Source: Planococcaceae bacterium Storch 2/2-2 | GTDB taxonomy: Bacteria; Bacillota; Bacilli; Bacillales_A; Planococcaceae | NCBI GenBank assembly: GCA_009740415.1 | Contig: WOYE01000002.1 | Coordinates: 186,001-250,000, forward strand | DNA length: 64,000 nucleotides | Direction of reading: 5' to 3' | Part shown: one piece after another, positions 1 to 8,414 of the stretch | Layout of the letters: each line of letters begins with the position of its first letter | Position numbering within the stretch: the stretch's first letter is position 1 | Program-made: the position numbers and the translations under genes | Notes under the pieces: generated by a model | Databases searched by the model: none | What the model was told of the DNA's origin: nothing | What the model saw: only the letters and a program-made list of their open reading frames with translations

Positions 1-1
1 G

Positions 2-1177
2 GCGCGCAGCCACGCTGGCATGATGGGACGTTCACCGGACTATTTAAATGCGGAAGTGATGGCGATGGGAATGAACAACTCGCTATTCGCTGAAGGCGGC
101 GATCAATTCGCTGAAAATGCGAGAAACTATTACGAATATGCGCGAGAAAATGATATTAGTCTAACGCATACGTTAATTCATCCGCAAGTGAACCGTTCAA
201 AAGCAGAGCATGAGCAAGAGGATAACGACGTATCGCTTCATATCGTAGAAGAAAACGACGACGGCATTATCGTAGACGGTATCCGTTTATTAGCGACACA
301 AGGAGCGATTACAGATGAGACGCTCGTTTTCCCTTCGACTGTCAAGAAGGCAGGGAAGCCAGACGACCGTTATTCGTTAGCATTCGTCGTGAAAAACAAT
401 GCACCTGGATTAAAGATGATTAGTCGAGAATCGTGGGATTACCGCGACAATAAATGGGACTATCCATTATCTTCTCGCTTTGAAGAAGGAGATGCGATCG
501 TTTCTTTTGAAAACGTTTTCATCCCTTGGGAAAAAGTATTCATTAACCAAAACTCAGACATTTGCAACCGAACATTTAGCGGGACGAATGCTGACGTTCA
601 TATGACGCATCAAGTCGTATCGAAAGCGATCGTAAAAACAGAGTTTATTTTAGGTGTCGCATTGAGCATCATGGATGCGATCGGAATCGATCAATTCCAA
701 CACGTGAAAGATAAAGGTCGCGACATTATGATCGCATTGGAAACGATGAAGTCACATTTATACCGTGCAGAACATAATGCGAAACTCGATGCGTCAGGCA
801 TGATGACACCCGACTTTGCGGCGTTGAACGCAGCGCGTAACTGGTACCCACGCATTTATCCGAAGTTGGCTGAAATTATTCGCGTATTAGCGGCTTCTGG
901 ATTGACAGGTATTCCGACACAAGCTGATTTCCAAAACGAAGACATTAATTACATTTTAGAGCGAGGCCTCCAAGGGAAAAACATTAACGGTGAAGAACGC
1001 GTTCAATTGTTCCGCTTAGCGTGGGATTTAACAGCGAGCGCATTCGGAACACGTCAAAGCCATTACGAATATTACTTCTTCGGAGACCCGGTCCGTATGG
1101 GAATGGCCTATTTCGATACGTTTGAAAAAGAGCCGTACAAAGCGTTCGTACAAGATTTTTTAAAACGTTGTAAATGA
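2..1177 (+). CDS. hpaB: 4-hydroxyphenylacetate 3-monooxygenase, oxygenase component (5' truncated)
   Basis: The gene runs in from the left edge: the frame is open from base 2 and reads A-R-S-H-A-G before the first in-window methionine at 20. The SHAGMMGRSPDYLN stretch and the C-terminal half match the HpaB/PvcC flavin-dependent monooxygenase family. The enzyme uses FADH2 to hydroxylate 4-hydroxyphenylacetate to homoprotocatechuate. About 390 residues are visible of a family length near 480, so roughly 90 N-terminal residues are missing. The genes after it (FAD synthetase-like, flavin reductase, HpaG, HpaF) support the assignment. hpaD and hpaH are not in the window and may lie upstream. Confidence 0.93.
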   Translation, partial: ARSHAGMMGRSPDYLNAEVMAMGMNNSLFAEGGDQFAENARNYYEYARENDISLTHTLIHPQVNRSKAEHEQEDNDVSLHIVEENDDGIIVDGIRLLATQGAITDETLVFPSTVKKAGKPDDRYSLAFVVKNNAPGLKMISRESWDYRDNKWDYPLSSRFEEGDAIVSFENVFIPWEKVFINQNSDICNRTFSGTNADVHMTHQVVSKAIVKTEFILGVALSIMDAIGIDQFQHVKDKGRDIMIALETMKSHLYRAEHNAKLDASGMMTPDFAALNAARNWYPRIYPKLAEIIRVLAASGLTGIPTQADFQNEDINYILERGLQGKNINGEERVQLFRLAWDLTASAFGTRQSHYEYYFFGDPVRMGMAYFDTFEKEPYKAFVQDFLKRCK

Positions 1178-1212
1178 TCGATCGTTGAATGAGAGAAGGA
1201 GGAGGAGTTGCG

Positions 1213-2037
1213 ATGAAAATCGTCTACATTTTTGAGCCACTCGACTATGAAGAAGAGAAGCAATCGGTTCTCGCCATCGGATTTTTCGACGGCGTCCATT
1301 TAGGACACCGGGCATTGTTGAAAGAAGCGAAGCGAGAAGCATTACGCCGCGGTGTTGAATTTGCAGTTATGACGTTTACGCCACATCCGGATGAAGTCGT
1401 CTTCGGAACGACGGATAAATGGTATTTGACACCGCTCAGTGAAAAAGCGCAACGTTTACGAGAACTCGGTGTCGAGAAGTTGTACGTCGTTCATTTTAAT
1501 GAGTCGTTTGCAACTCTTTCGCCGACTCGATTTATCGAACAATACATTCAACAGTTACGAGCGGTCCACGTCGTCGTCGGTTACGATTTTACGTTCGGCT
1601 ACCGAGCGAAAGGAACCGTTCAAACGTTACAAAATGAACGGACGACGTACGGATACGACGTGACGATCGTTCCGAAACAACAGTACGCTGAAGAAAAAAT
1701 TAGTTCGACACGTATTCGTAAGCTCATTCGAAACGGTGACGTCGAACGAGCTGCTCAATTGCTCGGTCATCCGCATCGGACGACAGTCGGCATCCACTTA
1801 CTGTTCGGCAATTTGTACGAAGTCGTCGTCAATGAGTCCGTTCCTTTACCAGCGTACGGAACGTATACCGTCTTCATGAAGCAAGGATCGAAGCGTGGAT
1901 ACGGCGAGCTCATTCGCAAAGCGGAGTCGGATGTTTATTTCATCCGGTCGGCGAAACATTGGCTTCACGGAAAAGTGACGATCGAATGGGTCGGAGCAGC
2001 GACACGAGAAAAGTTCCAGGTCGTGAAACAACTATAA
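1213..2037 (+). CDS. RibF/RibC-like FAD synthetase with a degenerate riboflavin kinase domain
   Basis: The N-terminal nucleotidyltransferase domain is intact: a GFFDGVHLGH motif, then GYDFTFG and an ISSTRIRKLI segment typical of FMN adenylyltransferases. Normal RibF proteins are about 310 residues and carry a C-terminal riboflavin kinase with a PTAN motif. Here only about 80 residues follow and that motif is absent, so I infer FAD synthetase activity only. The ATG at 1213 is chosen because AGGAGGAGG lies just upstream; an earlier ATG at 1189 would translate the ribosome binding site itself. Its place between hpaB and hpaC suggests it supplies FAD to the two-component monooxygenase. Confidence 0.82.
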   Translation: MKIVYIFEPLDYEEEKQSVLAIGFFDGVHLGHRALLKEAKREALRRGVEFAVMTFTPHPDEVVFGTTDKWYLTPLSEKAQRLRELGVEKLYVVHFNESFATLSPTRFIEQYIQQLRAVHVVVGYDFTFGYRAKGTVQTLQNERTTYGYDVTIVPKQQYAEEKISSTRIRKLIRNGDVERAAQLLGHPHRTTVGIHLLFGNLYEVVVNESVPLPAYGTYTVFMKQGSKRGYGELIRKAESDVYFIRSAKHWLHGKVTIEWVGAATREKFQVVKQL

Positions 2038-2056
2038 AGAGAGAGGAGAGATCGAT

Positions 2057-2527
2057 ATGGATGATCGTTTATTTAGAAATGCAATGGGTCAATTCGCAAC
2101 GGGGGTGACGATTATTACGTCGCCGACAGAAGACGGTGTTCACGGGATGACAGCGAACGCTTTTAAATCGGTGTCGTTGTCGCCGAAGTTAATCGCTATT
2201 TCAATCGATGAGCGAGCGACGATGTTAGAAACGATTCAACAATCGAACGAATTCGGGGTGAGTTTTTTATCGAAAGAACAGCAACCGATTTCGATGCACT
2301 TTGCGAATCAAAAACGTTTAGAGGAAGAAGTAGAATTTACGTATTTAGACGGTGTTCCGATCATTCCTCATTCATTAGCATCTGTCGTCTGTACCGTTCA
2401 CGAAATGATCGTAGCGGGCGACCATACTATTTTTATCGGCGCAGTAAAAGATGTCGTCGTCAATGAAGGAGAACCGTTGCTCTTTTATGAAGGGCGATAC
2501 GGCACGTACGAATCGATCAAACAATAG
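2057..2527 (+). CDS. hpaC: 4-hydroxyphenylacetate 3-monooxygenase, flavin reductase component
   Basis: This 156-residue protein has the flavin reductase-like FMN/FAD-binding fold. It opens with FRNAMGQFATGVTIIT and continues with MTANAFKSVSLSPKL, both hallmarks of the HpaC/FRP-like family. It reduces flavin with NAD(P)H and passes the reduced flavin to HpaB by diffusion. It is preceded by a GAGAGGAGAG ribosome binding site and sits two genes after hpaB in the same operon. Length is normal (about 155-170). Flavin reductases of related monooxygenases look similar, so the specific role rests on context. Confidence 0.9.
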   Translation: MDDRLFRNAMGQFATGVTIITSPTEDGVHGMTANAFKSVSLSPKLIAISIDERATMLETIQQSNEFGVSFLSKEQQPISMHFANQKRLEEEVEFTYLDGVPIIPHSLASVVCTVHEMIVAGDHTIFIGAVKDVVVNEGEPLLFYEGRYGTYESIKQ

Positions 2528-2541
2528 GAAGGTGATTACGA

Positions 2542-3330
2542 ATGAAACAACTGTTTGTAAAAATGAGAGGTGTAGAACAACCGCTGCATGGCCAGTGGAA
2601 AGAAGGGCACGATCAAGTGGAAGTGAACGGTTTAGACTATTCAATCGACACGTTTCCTTTCGATCTCCCGACGGCGGGCACTGTATTCGGTACGTTGTTA
2701 AACTATAAAAAAGAGTACGAGCGACTCGCCCCAAAAATGAACGAAGCCCCGTACAACGCTCCGCCGAAAGCACCGATTTTATACGTAAAACCGATCAATA
2801 CGTTGCTCGCTCATCAATTGCCGATCCCGTTACCGACAGGTTACGAAGAAGTAACGGTAGGTGCAACGATTGGGCTCGTCATCGGTCGACGTGCGACACG
2901 TTTGTCAAAAGAAGAAGCGTTATCTTACGTGAAAGGATATACGTTAGTGAACGACGTCAGTTTGCCACATGAAAGTGTGCATCGTCCAGCGGTGAAAGAA
3001 AAAGCACGTGACGGATTTTGCCCGATCGGTCCGTGGATCGTTGCGCACGATGAATCGATGAATCCGAACGATTGGACGATTACCGTTCGTATAAACGGTG
3101 AAGTGAAACAGACGATCCGAACGAATGAATTAATACGGAACGTAGAAACGTTGCTAGAAGAAGTGACCGACTTCATGACGTTATCAGAAGGAGACGTTTT
3201 ATTAATTGGCGTTGAAGGCGACTTGCCGGTTGCGCGCGCGAACGATCTCGTGACGATCGACTGTCCAGCAATCGGAACGTTAGAAAATCGTGTCATGGAA
3301 GAAAAAGTAATAAAGGAGGTATACGTATGA
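2542..3330 (+). CDS. hpaG1: HpaG N-terminal-type subunit (FAH family, HPA pathway isomerase/decarboxylase)
   Basis: This 262-residue FAH-superfamily protein corresponds to the N-terminal half of Enterobacterial HpaG, which is a single fused polypeptide. Its VNDVSLPHESVHRP and CPIGPWIV segments match the family. The acidic metal-ligand pair found in the next gene (HYECELAVVIG) is replaced here by TVGATIGLVIG, so this half probably lacks the canonical divalent metal site. It likely pairs with the product of the following gene, with which it overlaps by four bases (ATGA at 3327-3330), for decarboxylation and isomerisation of the ring-cleavage product. Confidence 0.85.
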   Translation: MKQLFVKMRGVEQPLHGQWKEGHDQVEVNGLDYSIDTFPFDLPTAGTVFGTLLNYKKEYERLAPKMNEAPYNAPPKAPILYVKPINTLLAHQLPIPLPTGYEEVTVGATIGLVIGRRATRLSKEEALSYVKGYTLVNDVSLPHESVHRPAVKEKARDGFCPIGPWIVAHDESMNPNDWTITVRINGEVKQTIRTNELIRNVETLLEEVTDFMTLSEGDVLLIGVEGDLPVARANDLVTIDCPAIGTLENRVMEEKVIKEVYV

Positions 3331-4085
3331 GACGTGCACGTGTCATTTATAAAGGAGCGGTCGTTGAGGCATATGAGCATGAGCGAGGATTACGTCTCGC
3401 GGACGGGCGAATCGTAACGGAAGATGAAGTAGAATGGTTACCGCCCGTTCAACCGCAAACGATTTTCACACTCGGTTTAAATTATGCGGATCACGCAGCG
3501 GAGTTATCTTTTGAAGCGCCGAAAGAGCCGCTCGTCTTTTTAAAAGGACCGAATACGCTCGTCGGCCATAAAGGAGAAACGCGCCGACCGAACGATGTAA
3601 CGTTTATGCATTACGAGTGTGAGCTAGCGGTCGTTATCGGAAAATCAGGTAAACAGATCAAAGCGGAACGTGCGTATGATTACGTCGCAGGTTATACAGT
3701 TGTAAACGACTATGCGCTACGAGACTATTTGGAAAACTATTACCGTCCGAATTTACGAGTGAAAAACCGTGACGCTTGTACGCCGATCGGTCCGTGGTTC
3801 GTACCGAAACATCACGTAGAGGATCCGATGAATTTAACGTTGCGGACGTACATTAACGGAGACGTGAAACAAGAAGGATCGACACGCGACATGGTCTTTT
3901 CGATTCCAGAGTTAATTGAACATTTAAGTTCATTCATGACGTTGAACGAAGGAGATCTCATTTTAACAGGAACTCCGAAAGGTTCTGTCGATACGAAAGT
4001 AGGCGACGTCGTCGTCACTGAAGTAGAAGGAATCGGTGCGTTAGAAAATACGATCGTCGGTGATGAATCGTTCCACCGTTCGTAA
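3327..4085 (+). CDS. hpaG2: HpaG C-terminal-type subunit (FAH family, OPET decarboxylase/HHDD isomerase)
   Basis: This 252-residue FAH-family protein matches the C-terminal half of fused HpaG. The metal-binding segment HYECELAVVIG carries both glutamates, and LTGTPKGSV near the C terminus is a family hallmark. In the pathway it decarboxylates 5-oxopent-3-ene-1,2,5-tricarboxylate and isomerises the product. Translational coupling to the preceding gene by an ATGA overlap suggests 1:1 synthesis of the two halves. Other FAH hydrolases share the fold, so the substrate is inferred from context. Confidence 0.87.
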   Translation: MRRARVIYKGAVVEAYEHERGLRLADGRIVTEDEVEWLPPVQPQTIFTLGLNYADHAAELSFEAPKEPLVFLKGPNTLVGHKGETRRPNDVTFMHYECELAVVIGKSGKQIKAERAYDYVAGYTVVNDYALRDYLENYYRPNLRVKNRDACTPIGPWFVPKHHVEDPMNLTLRTYINGDVKQEGSTRDMVFSIPELIEHLSSFMTLNEGDLILTGTPKGSVDTKVGDVVVTEVEGIGALENTIVGDESFHRS

Positions 4086-4100
4086 AAAGGAGGAAGTGCG

Positions 4101-4481
4101 ATGCCACATGTCATTATTGAAGCGACGAGCAATTTGGAGAGCACGCATCCAATCAAACCGCTGTTACGGCGTGTGAATGAGCGTCTCGTTCAATTGGATA
4201 CGCTCATCCCAATCGGTGGGCTGCGAACGAGAGGTTACGTCGTGACGAACTACGTAGTAGCTGACGGAACAGAAGACGATGCGTTCGTACACGTTACGGT
4301 AAAGCTCGGAGGTGGGCGGACGGATGAGCAGTTCCAACAAATTGGAGACGCTATTTTTCAAGTCGTATCCGATTACTACGATACGTATTTTGAGCAGCAT
4401 TCGTTAGCGTTATCACTCGACTTGCATCAGTTTCAACGACCGACTTGGAAGAAAAATAACATTCATGAAAGGTATCGGTAG
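4101..4481 (+). CDS. hpaF: 5-carboxymethyl-2-hydroxymuconate delta-isomerase
   Basis: This 126-residue protein starts MPHVIIEATSNLE, giving Pro2 as the catalytic base of the tautomerase superfamily and the CHMI-type N terminus. GGLRTRGYVV and HVTVKLGGGRT are further family segments. It isomerises 5-carboxymethyl-2-hydroxymuconate in the HPA meta-cleavage pathway. It is the last gene of the first operon, with AAAAGGAGGAAG upstream. A long inverted repeat follows its stop. Length matches the family (about 125). Confidence 0.88.
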   Translation: MPHVIIEATSNLESTHPIKPLLRRVNERLVQLDTLIPIGGLRTRGYVVTNYVVADGTEDDAFVHVTVKLGGGRTDEQFQQIGDAIFQVVSDYYDTYFEQHSLALSLDLHQFQRPTWKKNNIHERYR

Positions 4482-4540
4482 CGATGAGGTGAAGCGGAAT
4501 CACCGATTTTTCCGACCTTTCTTTTACACCTTTCTTTACT

Positions 4541-4619
4541 AATCGTTCGAAGAAATGTTCGCTAACGGCGTGTGACGTCGGCAAAGTAGAAGCGGCCTCT
4601 TTCTTCGAACGATTATTTT
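4541..4619 (+). terminator. Large-loop inverted repeat downstream of hpaF
   Basis: A perfect 15-bp inverted repeat (AATCGTTCGAAGAAA at 4541-4555 and its complement at 4600-4614) encloses 44 bases and is followed by ATTTTT. The loop holds a weaker internal stem (CGGCG/CGTCG around 4566-4580). It could terminate the hpa operon, but the loop is far larger than in ordinary intrinsic terminators. Confidence 0.5.
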
Positions 4620-4665
4620 TGATAACCGCCTATACTGTGAACCGATCGATAGTTTCATCGTTGAC

Positions 4666-4695
4666 AAAGAAAAAACCGACTTATTTTGTCGGTTT
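4666..4695 (-). terminator. Intrinsic terminator of the GntR gene
   Basis: On the minus strand the stem AAACCGAC/GTCGGTTT (4688-4695 and 4673-4680) has a 7-base loop and is followed by a T-rich run. The loop contains the TAA stop codon of the regulator gene, so the hairpin overlaps the coding end. Confidence 0.8.
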
Positions 4696-5358
4696 CTCTT
4701 GTAAGTTATGGCGTTCTTGAAACGCACGTAACGTATTTAATTTATGAAGTCGTGCCGCTCGCTCGATCGTATCGAACGGTTCACGAGCGATAATGAGTTC
4801 GATCAGCTGTTCATGTTCACCGATCGAATGAGGGGTTCGTTGAGGGAAAAAGGTGAAACCGTTTTTTCGAACGATGTCTAGACGTTCCCACAGTTGCTTA
4901 ATCGTTTCTGTTAAATTTGTATTCGGACACGATTGGTAAATCGTATAGTGGAACAACCGGTTCATCTCACTCACTTTGTCGATTTCATACTCTTTTAAGT
5001 ACCGTTCCATTTGAGTGTTAACGTTTTGGAGTTGTTCGATCGTTTCTTCTGTAATGTGAGGGGCACTTAAAGCGGTAGCATATCCTTCGAGTACAGCGAG
5101 TACTTCGAGATTTTGCATGTAGCTTTCTTTATTAATACCGATCACGATCGCACCGACGTTCGGTCGGTACTCGATCAATTTTTCCGATTCGAGTTGATGA
5201 ATCGCTTCTCGAACGGGGATATGGCTCGATTGTACCTCCTTTGCAATTTGATCGATCACGAGACGTTGGCCAGAAGTGTACGTACCATCGACAATTCGAG
5301 AACGAATGACGTGGTAAGCATATTGTCGTTTATTCATTTTACTTTGTTTTTTTGTCAT
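4681..5358 (-). CDS. GntR-family (FadR/FCD) transcriptional regulator
   Basis: The N-terminal winged helix reads YAYHVIRSRIVDGTYTSGQR with PVREAIHQLESEKL, the GntR DNA-binding signature. The C-terminal part is a helical FCD ligand domain. The start at 5358 is chosen because AGGAG lies 4 bases upstream (225 residues); the upstream ATG at 5379 lies inside the promoter region. FCD regulators usually bind small carboxylates. It is divergent from the TRAP transporter genes, and ATATGAT sequences occur near its own promoter, near the dctP promoter and within the 8395 palindrome. It probably controls the dctPQM-aldolase-hpaE block. Confidence 0.88.
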   Translation of the reverse strand: MTKKQSKMNKRQYAYHVIRSRIVDGTYTSGQRLVIDQIAKEVQSSHIPVREAIHQLESEKLIEYRPNVGAIVIGINKESYMQNLEVLAVLEGYATALSAPHITEETIEQLQNVNTQMERYLKEYEIDKVSEMNRLFHYTIYQSCPNTNLTETIKQLWERLDIVRKNGFTFFPQRTPHSIGEHEQLIELIIAREPFDTIERAARLHKLNTLRAFQERHNLQEKPTK

Positions 5359-5367
5359 AATGCTCCT

Positions 5368-5396
5368 ATTATATAACATTTCATATAGGTTTTCAA
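5368..5396 (-). promoter_or_regulatory. Promoter of the GntR regulator gene
   Basis: On the minus strand TTGAAA (5391-5396) and TATAAT (5368-5373) are separated by exactly 17 bases. An ATATGAT sequence (5397-5403) abuts the -35 box and may be an operator half-site for autoregulation. Confidence 0.7.
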
Positions 5397-5452
5397 ATAT
5401 GATAAAAGTTGGTCATTCATACGATCGATAGAGAACGGATATTTAAAAACGA

Positions 5453-5481
5453 TTGATAACATATATTAAATGATATATGAT
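5453..5481 (+). promoter_or_regulatory. Promoter of the TRAP transporter operon
   Basis: TTGATA (5453-5458) and TATGAT (5476-5481) are 17 bases apart. The -10 lies inside AAATGATATATGATGT, which resembles the core of the palindrome at 8395-8422, so the GntR protein may bind here. Confidence 0.65.
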
Positions 5482-5507
5482 GTAATCACATCTTATAACG
5501 AGTTAAA

Positions 5508-5521
5508 TGTAAGCGCATACA
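5508..5521 (+). promoter_or_regulatory. cre-like site upstream of dctP
   Basis: TGTAAGCGCATACA matches the CcpA consensus TGWAANCGNTNWCA at all but one position (A instead of T at position 10). It lies between the promoter and the dctP ribosome binding site, where CcpA would repress. Confidence 0.5.
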
Positions 5522-5537
5522 AAAAGGAGGAATTGCA

Positions 5538-6560
5538 ATGAGATGGTTAAACGTATGGATCGTAGTCTTAGCAGCCGTATTGTTAGGAGCATGTAGCGGT
5601 GGAACGGGTGACGGAGGAAAGGCGAGCGAGACGCTCGACTTGTCACACTTCTTCCCACCTGCCCATTTCCAAGAAGAAGAAATTCAACAGTTGATTGGTG
5701 AAATTGAAGAAGAGACAGACGGTCGAGTGAACATTACATCTTATCCGAGTAGTTCGCTTGCAGCGCCGGATGAACAATTTGACGCTGCGGCAACCGGCTC
5801 TGTCGACATCGGATTGAGCGTTCACGGTTACACGCCGAACCAGTTCCCGATGTCGTCGATTATGGAATTACCGTTCATGACGGAGAGCGCTGTTCAAGGA
5901 TCGACCGATCTTTGGACGTTGTATGAGGAATTTGATGAATTCGACGATGAATACGCTGGAACGGTTCCGCTTTGGATTTATACGACGGATCCCGGACAAC
6001 TATTTACGACGAATAAGCAAGTAAAAAGTGTAGAAGATTTAAAAGGAATGCGCATTCGTTCACCATCAGCGGAAACGAGCGAGTGGCTTCAAAGCTTAGG
6101 AGCGACACCTGTTTCGATGCCGATGAATGAAAACTTCGAAGCGCTTGAACGAGGCGTCGTTGATGGAACGATCGCTCCGTGGGAAGCAGTTTTAACTTGG
6201 GGTCTCGATGAAGTGTTAAATTATGCGACGATCGGAAACTTTTATTCGACGACGATGTTCGTCGTCATGAACGAAAATGCGTTTGAACGACTCGACGCTG
6301 AAGATCAAGAAACGTTAAAGCAATTAACAGGAGCACGAATGGCGAAGCAGACAGGTGAAGCATTCGATGACATCGGTCGTCAAGCGAAAGAGAAAGCAGA
6401 AGAACAAGGGATGGAAATTTACGAGCTGTCAGAAAAAGAGCTCGAAGAATGGAATACGTTCATCCATCCGACAATTGAAAAATGGATTGAGAAATTAGAG
6501 AAACGAGGCTTACCGGGGCAACAATTGTATGATCGTGCCGTAGAGCTTCGAAAAGAGTAA
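5538..6560 (+). CDS. dctP: TRAP transporter substrate-binding lipoprotein (DctP family)
   Basis: The protein starts with a lipoprotein signal peptide whose lipobox LLGAC places the lipidated cysteine at residue 19, as expected for a Gram-positive binding protein tethered to the membrane. The mature part has DctP-family features, including DLKGMRIRSP and a GVVDGTIAPWEA segment. It captures an organic acid and delivers it to DctQ/DctM for sodium-driven uptake. The substrate cannot be read from sequence; linkage to HPA-pathway genes suggests an aromatic or dicarboxylic acid. It is preceded by AAAGGAGGAA. Confidence 0.92.
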   Translation: MRWLNVWIVVLAAVLLGACSGGTGDGGKASETLDLSHFFPPAHFQEEEIQQLIGEIEEETDGRVNITSYPSSSLAAPDEQFDAAATGSVDIGLSVHGYTPNQFPMSSIMELPFMTESAVQGSTDLWTLYEEFDEFDDEYAGTVPLWIYTTDPGQLFTTNKQVKSVEDLKGMRIRSPSAETSEWLQSLGATPVSMPMNENFEALERGVVDGTIAPWEAVLTWGLDEVLNYATIGNFYSTTMFVVMNENAFERLDAEDQETLKQLTGARMAKQTGEAFDDIGRQAKEKAEEQGMEIYELSEKELEEWNTFIHPTIEKWIEKLEKRGLPGQQLYDRAVELRKE

Positions 6561-6572
6561 GGAGGCGTTCGT

Positions 6573-7082
6573 ATGAAAACATTCGGACAACGATTAGAAC
6601 GAATTCTTCATGTGATCGTCGACGTACAACAAGTGATCGCGAGCACGCTGCTCGTCGTCATTATGGTACTCGTCACGTTTGATGTTGCCGGCCGAAACAT
6701 ATGGAGCCATCCGATTCAAGGGAGTTATGAGTTGACAGAGCTCGGTTCCGCCTTGCTCGTCTTCCTCGCCCTTGCCGTTACTCATCGAGCAGGGGATCAC
6801 ATTTCAATTGACTTCGTCGCAACGAAATTACCGATCCGTATGCAGCAATGGTTGTATGCATTCGTTGAGCTCGTCAGTATGGTCGTCTTATTCGTCATCG
6901 CTCGTGAGCTATTTAAAAATGGAGTGCGTATGATGGAACGCGGCGTCACGACGACGGATTTGTCGATTCCGACGTATCCTGTACTGTACGTGATGACGTT
7001 TGCTACCGTGATTTTCGCACTCGTCGCATTAATGAAGTCGATCCACCACGTTATGAAGGCGGTGAAAGCATATGAGTCCTGA
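6573..7082 (+). CDS. dctQ: TRAP transporter small permease (DctQ)
   Basis: This 169-residue membrane protein has four predicted helices in the DctQ pattern. After the first helix comes VTFDVAGRNIW, then GSYELTELGSALLVFLAL, both typical of the family. It forms the membrane complex with DctM. The gene lies 12 bases after dctP behind AAGGAGG, and its 3' end overlaps dctM by 11 bases. Length is normal for DctQ. Confidence 0.9.
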   Translation: MKTFGQRLERILHVIVDVQQVIASTLLVVIMVLVTFDVAGRNIWSHPIQGSYELTELGSALLVFLALAVTHRAGDHISIDFVATKLPIRMQQWLYAFVELVSMVVLFVIARELFKNGVRMMERGVTTTDLSIPTYPVLYVMTFATVIFALVALMKSIHHVMKAVKAYES

Positions 7083-8376
7083 AACTATAGGTGTCATCGG
7101 TATCGTACTATTGCTCGTTTTATTTTTAATGCGTTTTCCGGTTAGTTTTTCACTCATCCTCGTCGGTTTATTCGGAATTACGATGATCCGTGGTTGGGAA
7201 ACAGCTCTCATTCAACTCGGGACGACGCCTTTTTCGACCGCGAGCTCTTATTCGCTCAGTGTCATTCCGTTATTCGTTTTAATGGGAATGTTTTTATCGT
7301 ATAGCCGGTTCGGCAACGATTTGTATCGTGCAGTTGATGCATGGATCGGGCACATTCGGGGAGGTCTCGCGATTACGACGATCGGGACGAGTGCTCTCTT
7401 TTCCGCCATATCCGGTTCGGTCAATGCGACGACGGCGACAATGGCTCGGATCGCTTTACCAGAAATGAAAAAGTATAAGTACGATCCCGCATTGTCAACA
7501 GCCTGTGTAGCAGCCGGTGGTACGTTAGGTATTTTAATTCCACCGAGTGTCATTTTAGTATTGTACGGTGTGTTAACGATGGAGCCGATCGGTCAATTGC
7601 TCATCGCGGGAATCGTACCCGGCTTGTTGCAAATGGTACTGTTTATGGCAGTCATTTACGTTATGGTCTTACGAAAGCCGTCGATCGCACCCGTTACTGA
7701 GAAAAAGGAATTGAGTGCACGATTTCGCGCGTTGAATAGCGTTTGGCCATTTTTGCTACTATTTCTCATTAGTATCGGCGGGATTTACAAAGGCTTCTTT
7801 ACGCCGACAGAAGCGGGTGGCATCGGAGCGTTCGGAGCGCTGTTGCTCGCTTTACTTACGCGACGGTTGTCATGGGAACATTTTAAAAAGTCGTTGAATG
7901 AAACGACTCGTTTAACAGCGATGATTTTCTTCATTTTAATCGGAGCAGAAATTTTCGGTAAGTTTTTAGCGCTCAGCCGAATTCCAGTCGTCATTACGCA
8001 ATATGTGACGTCACTCGACATGAGCCCGATGATCATTTTATTTTTCATTTTACTCGTCTATTTCGTGCTCGGTCTATTTTTAGAAGGGATCGCTATATTT
8101 ACGCTGACGTTGCCGGTCGTTTATCCGCTCATTACGATGCTCGGATTTAACGGCATTTGGTTCGGAGTCGTCATGGTACTCGTCATGAACATCGGATTAA
8201 TTACGCCGCCACTCGGTTTAAGTGTTTACATTATTAGTGGTGTTGCGAAAGACATTCCGATTGAAAAAATATTTAAAGGCGTTTTACCGATGCTCGGTGC
8301 GATGATTCTCTGTTTATTACTCGTCGTCATTTTCCCGAGTCTCGTCACGTATTTACCAGACTTAATGAAAAATTAA
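7072..8376 (+). CDS. dctM: TRAP transporter large permease (DctM)
   Basis: This 434-residue protein has about a dozen hydrophobic segments and the DctM/TRAP-T hallmarks: a PLFVLMGMFLS segment, AISGSVNATTATMARIALPEM and PPSVILVLYG. It is the ion-coupled transport channel of the TRAP system. The ATG at 7072 lies inside the end of dctQ, giving translational coupling. The last 3' bases adjoin a cre-like site and the promoter of the next gene. Confidence 0.93.
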   Translation: MSPETIGVIGIVLLLVLFLMRFPVSFSLILVGLFGITMIRGWETALIQLGTTPFSTASSYSLSVIPLFVLMGMFLSYSRFGNDLYRAVDAWIGHIRGGLAITTIGTSALFSAISGSVNATTATMARIALPEMKKYKYDPALSTACVAAGGTLGILIPPSVILVLYGVLTMEPIGQLLIAGIVPGLLQMVLFMAVIYVMVLRKPSIAPVTEKKELSARFRALNSVWPFLLLFLISIGGIYKGFFTPTEAGGIGAFGALLLALLTRRLSWEHFKKSLNETTRLTAMIFFILIGAEIFGKFLALSRIPVVITQYVTSLDMSPMIILFFILLVYFVLGLFLEGIAIFTLTLPVVYPLITMLGFNGIWFGVVMVLVMNIGLITPPLGLSVYIISGVAKDIPIEKIFKGVLPMLGAMILCLLLVVIFPSLVTYLPDLMKN

Positions 8377-8390
8377 AGAAAACGTTTGCA
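8377..8390 (+). promoter_or_regulatory. cre-like site before the aldolase gene
   Basis: AGAAAACGTTTGCA fits the broader CcpA pattern WTGNAANCGNWNNCW apart from the T of TG. It overlaps the -35 box (8386-8391) of the following promoter, so CcpA binding would block polymerase. Confidence 0.4.
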
Positions 8391-8414
8391 ATTTTATATA
8401 AAATCATATATGAT
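8386..8414 (+). promoter_or_regulatory. Internal promoter for aldolase and hpaE
   Basis: TTGCAA (8386-8391) and TATGAT (8409-8414) are 17 bases apart. The -10 element is the same as at the dctP promoter and is covered by a 28-bp perfect palindrome. The gene therefore probably has its own regulated promoter as well as read-through from dctM. Confidence 0.62.
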
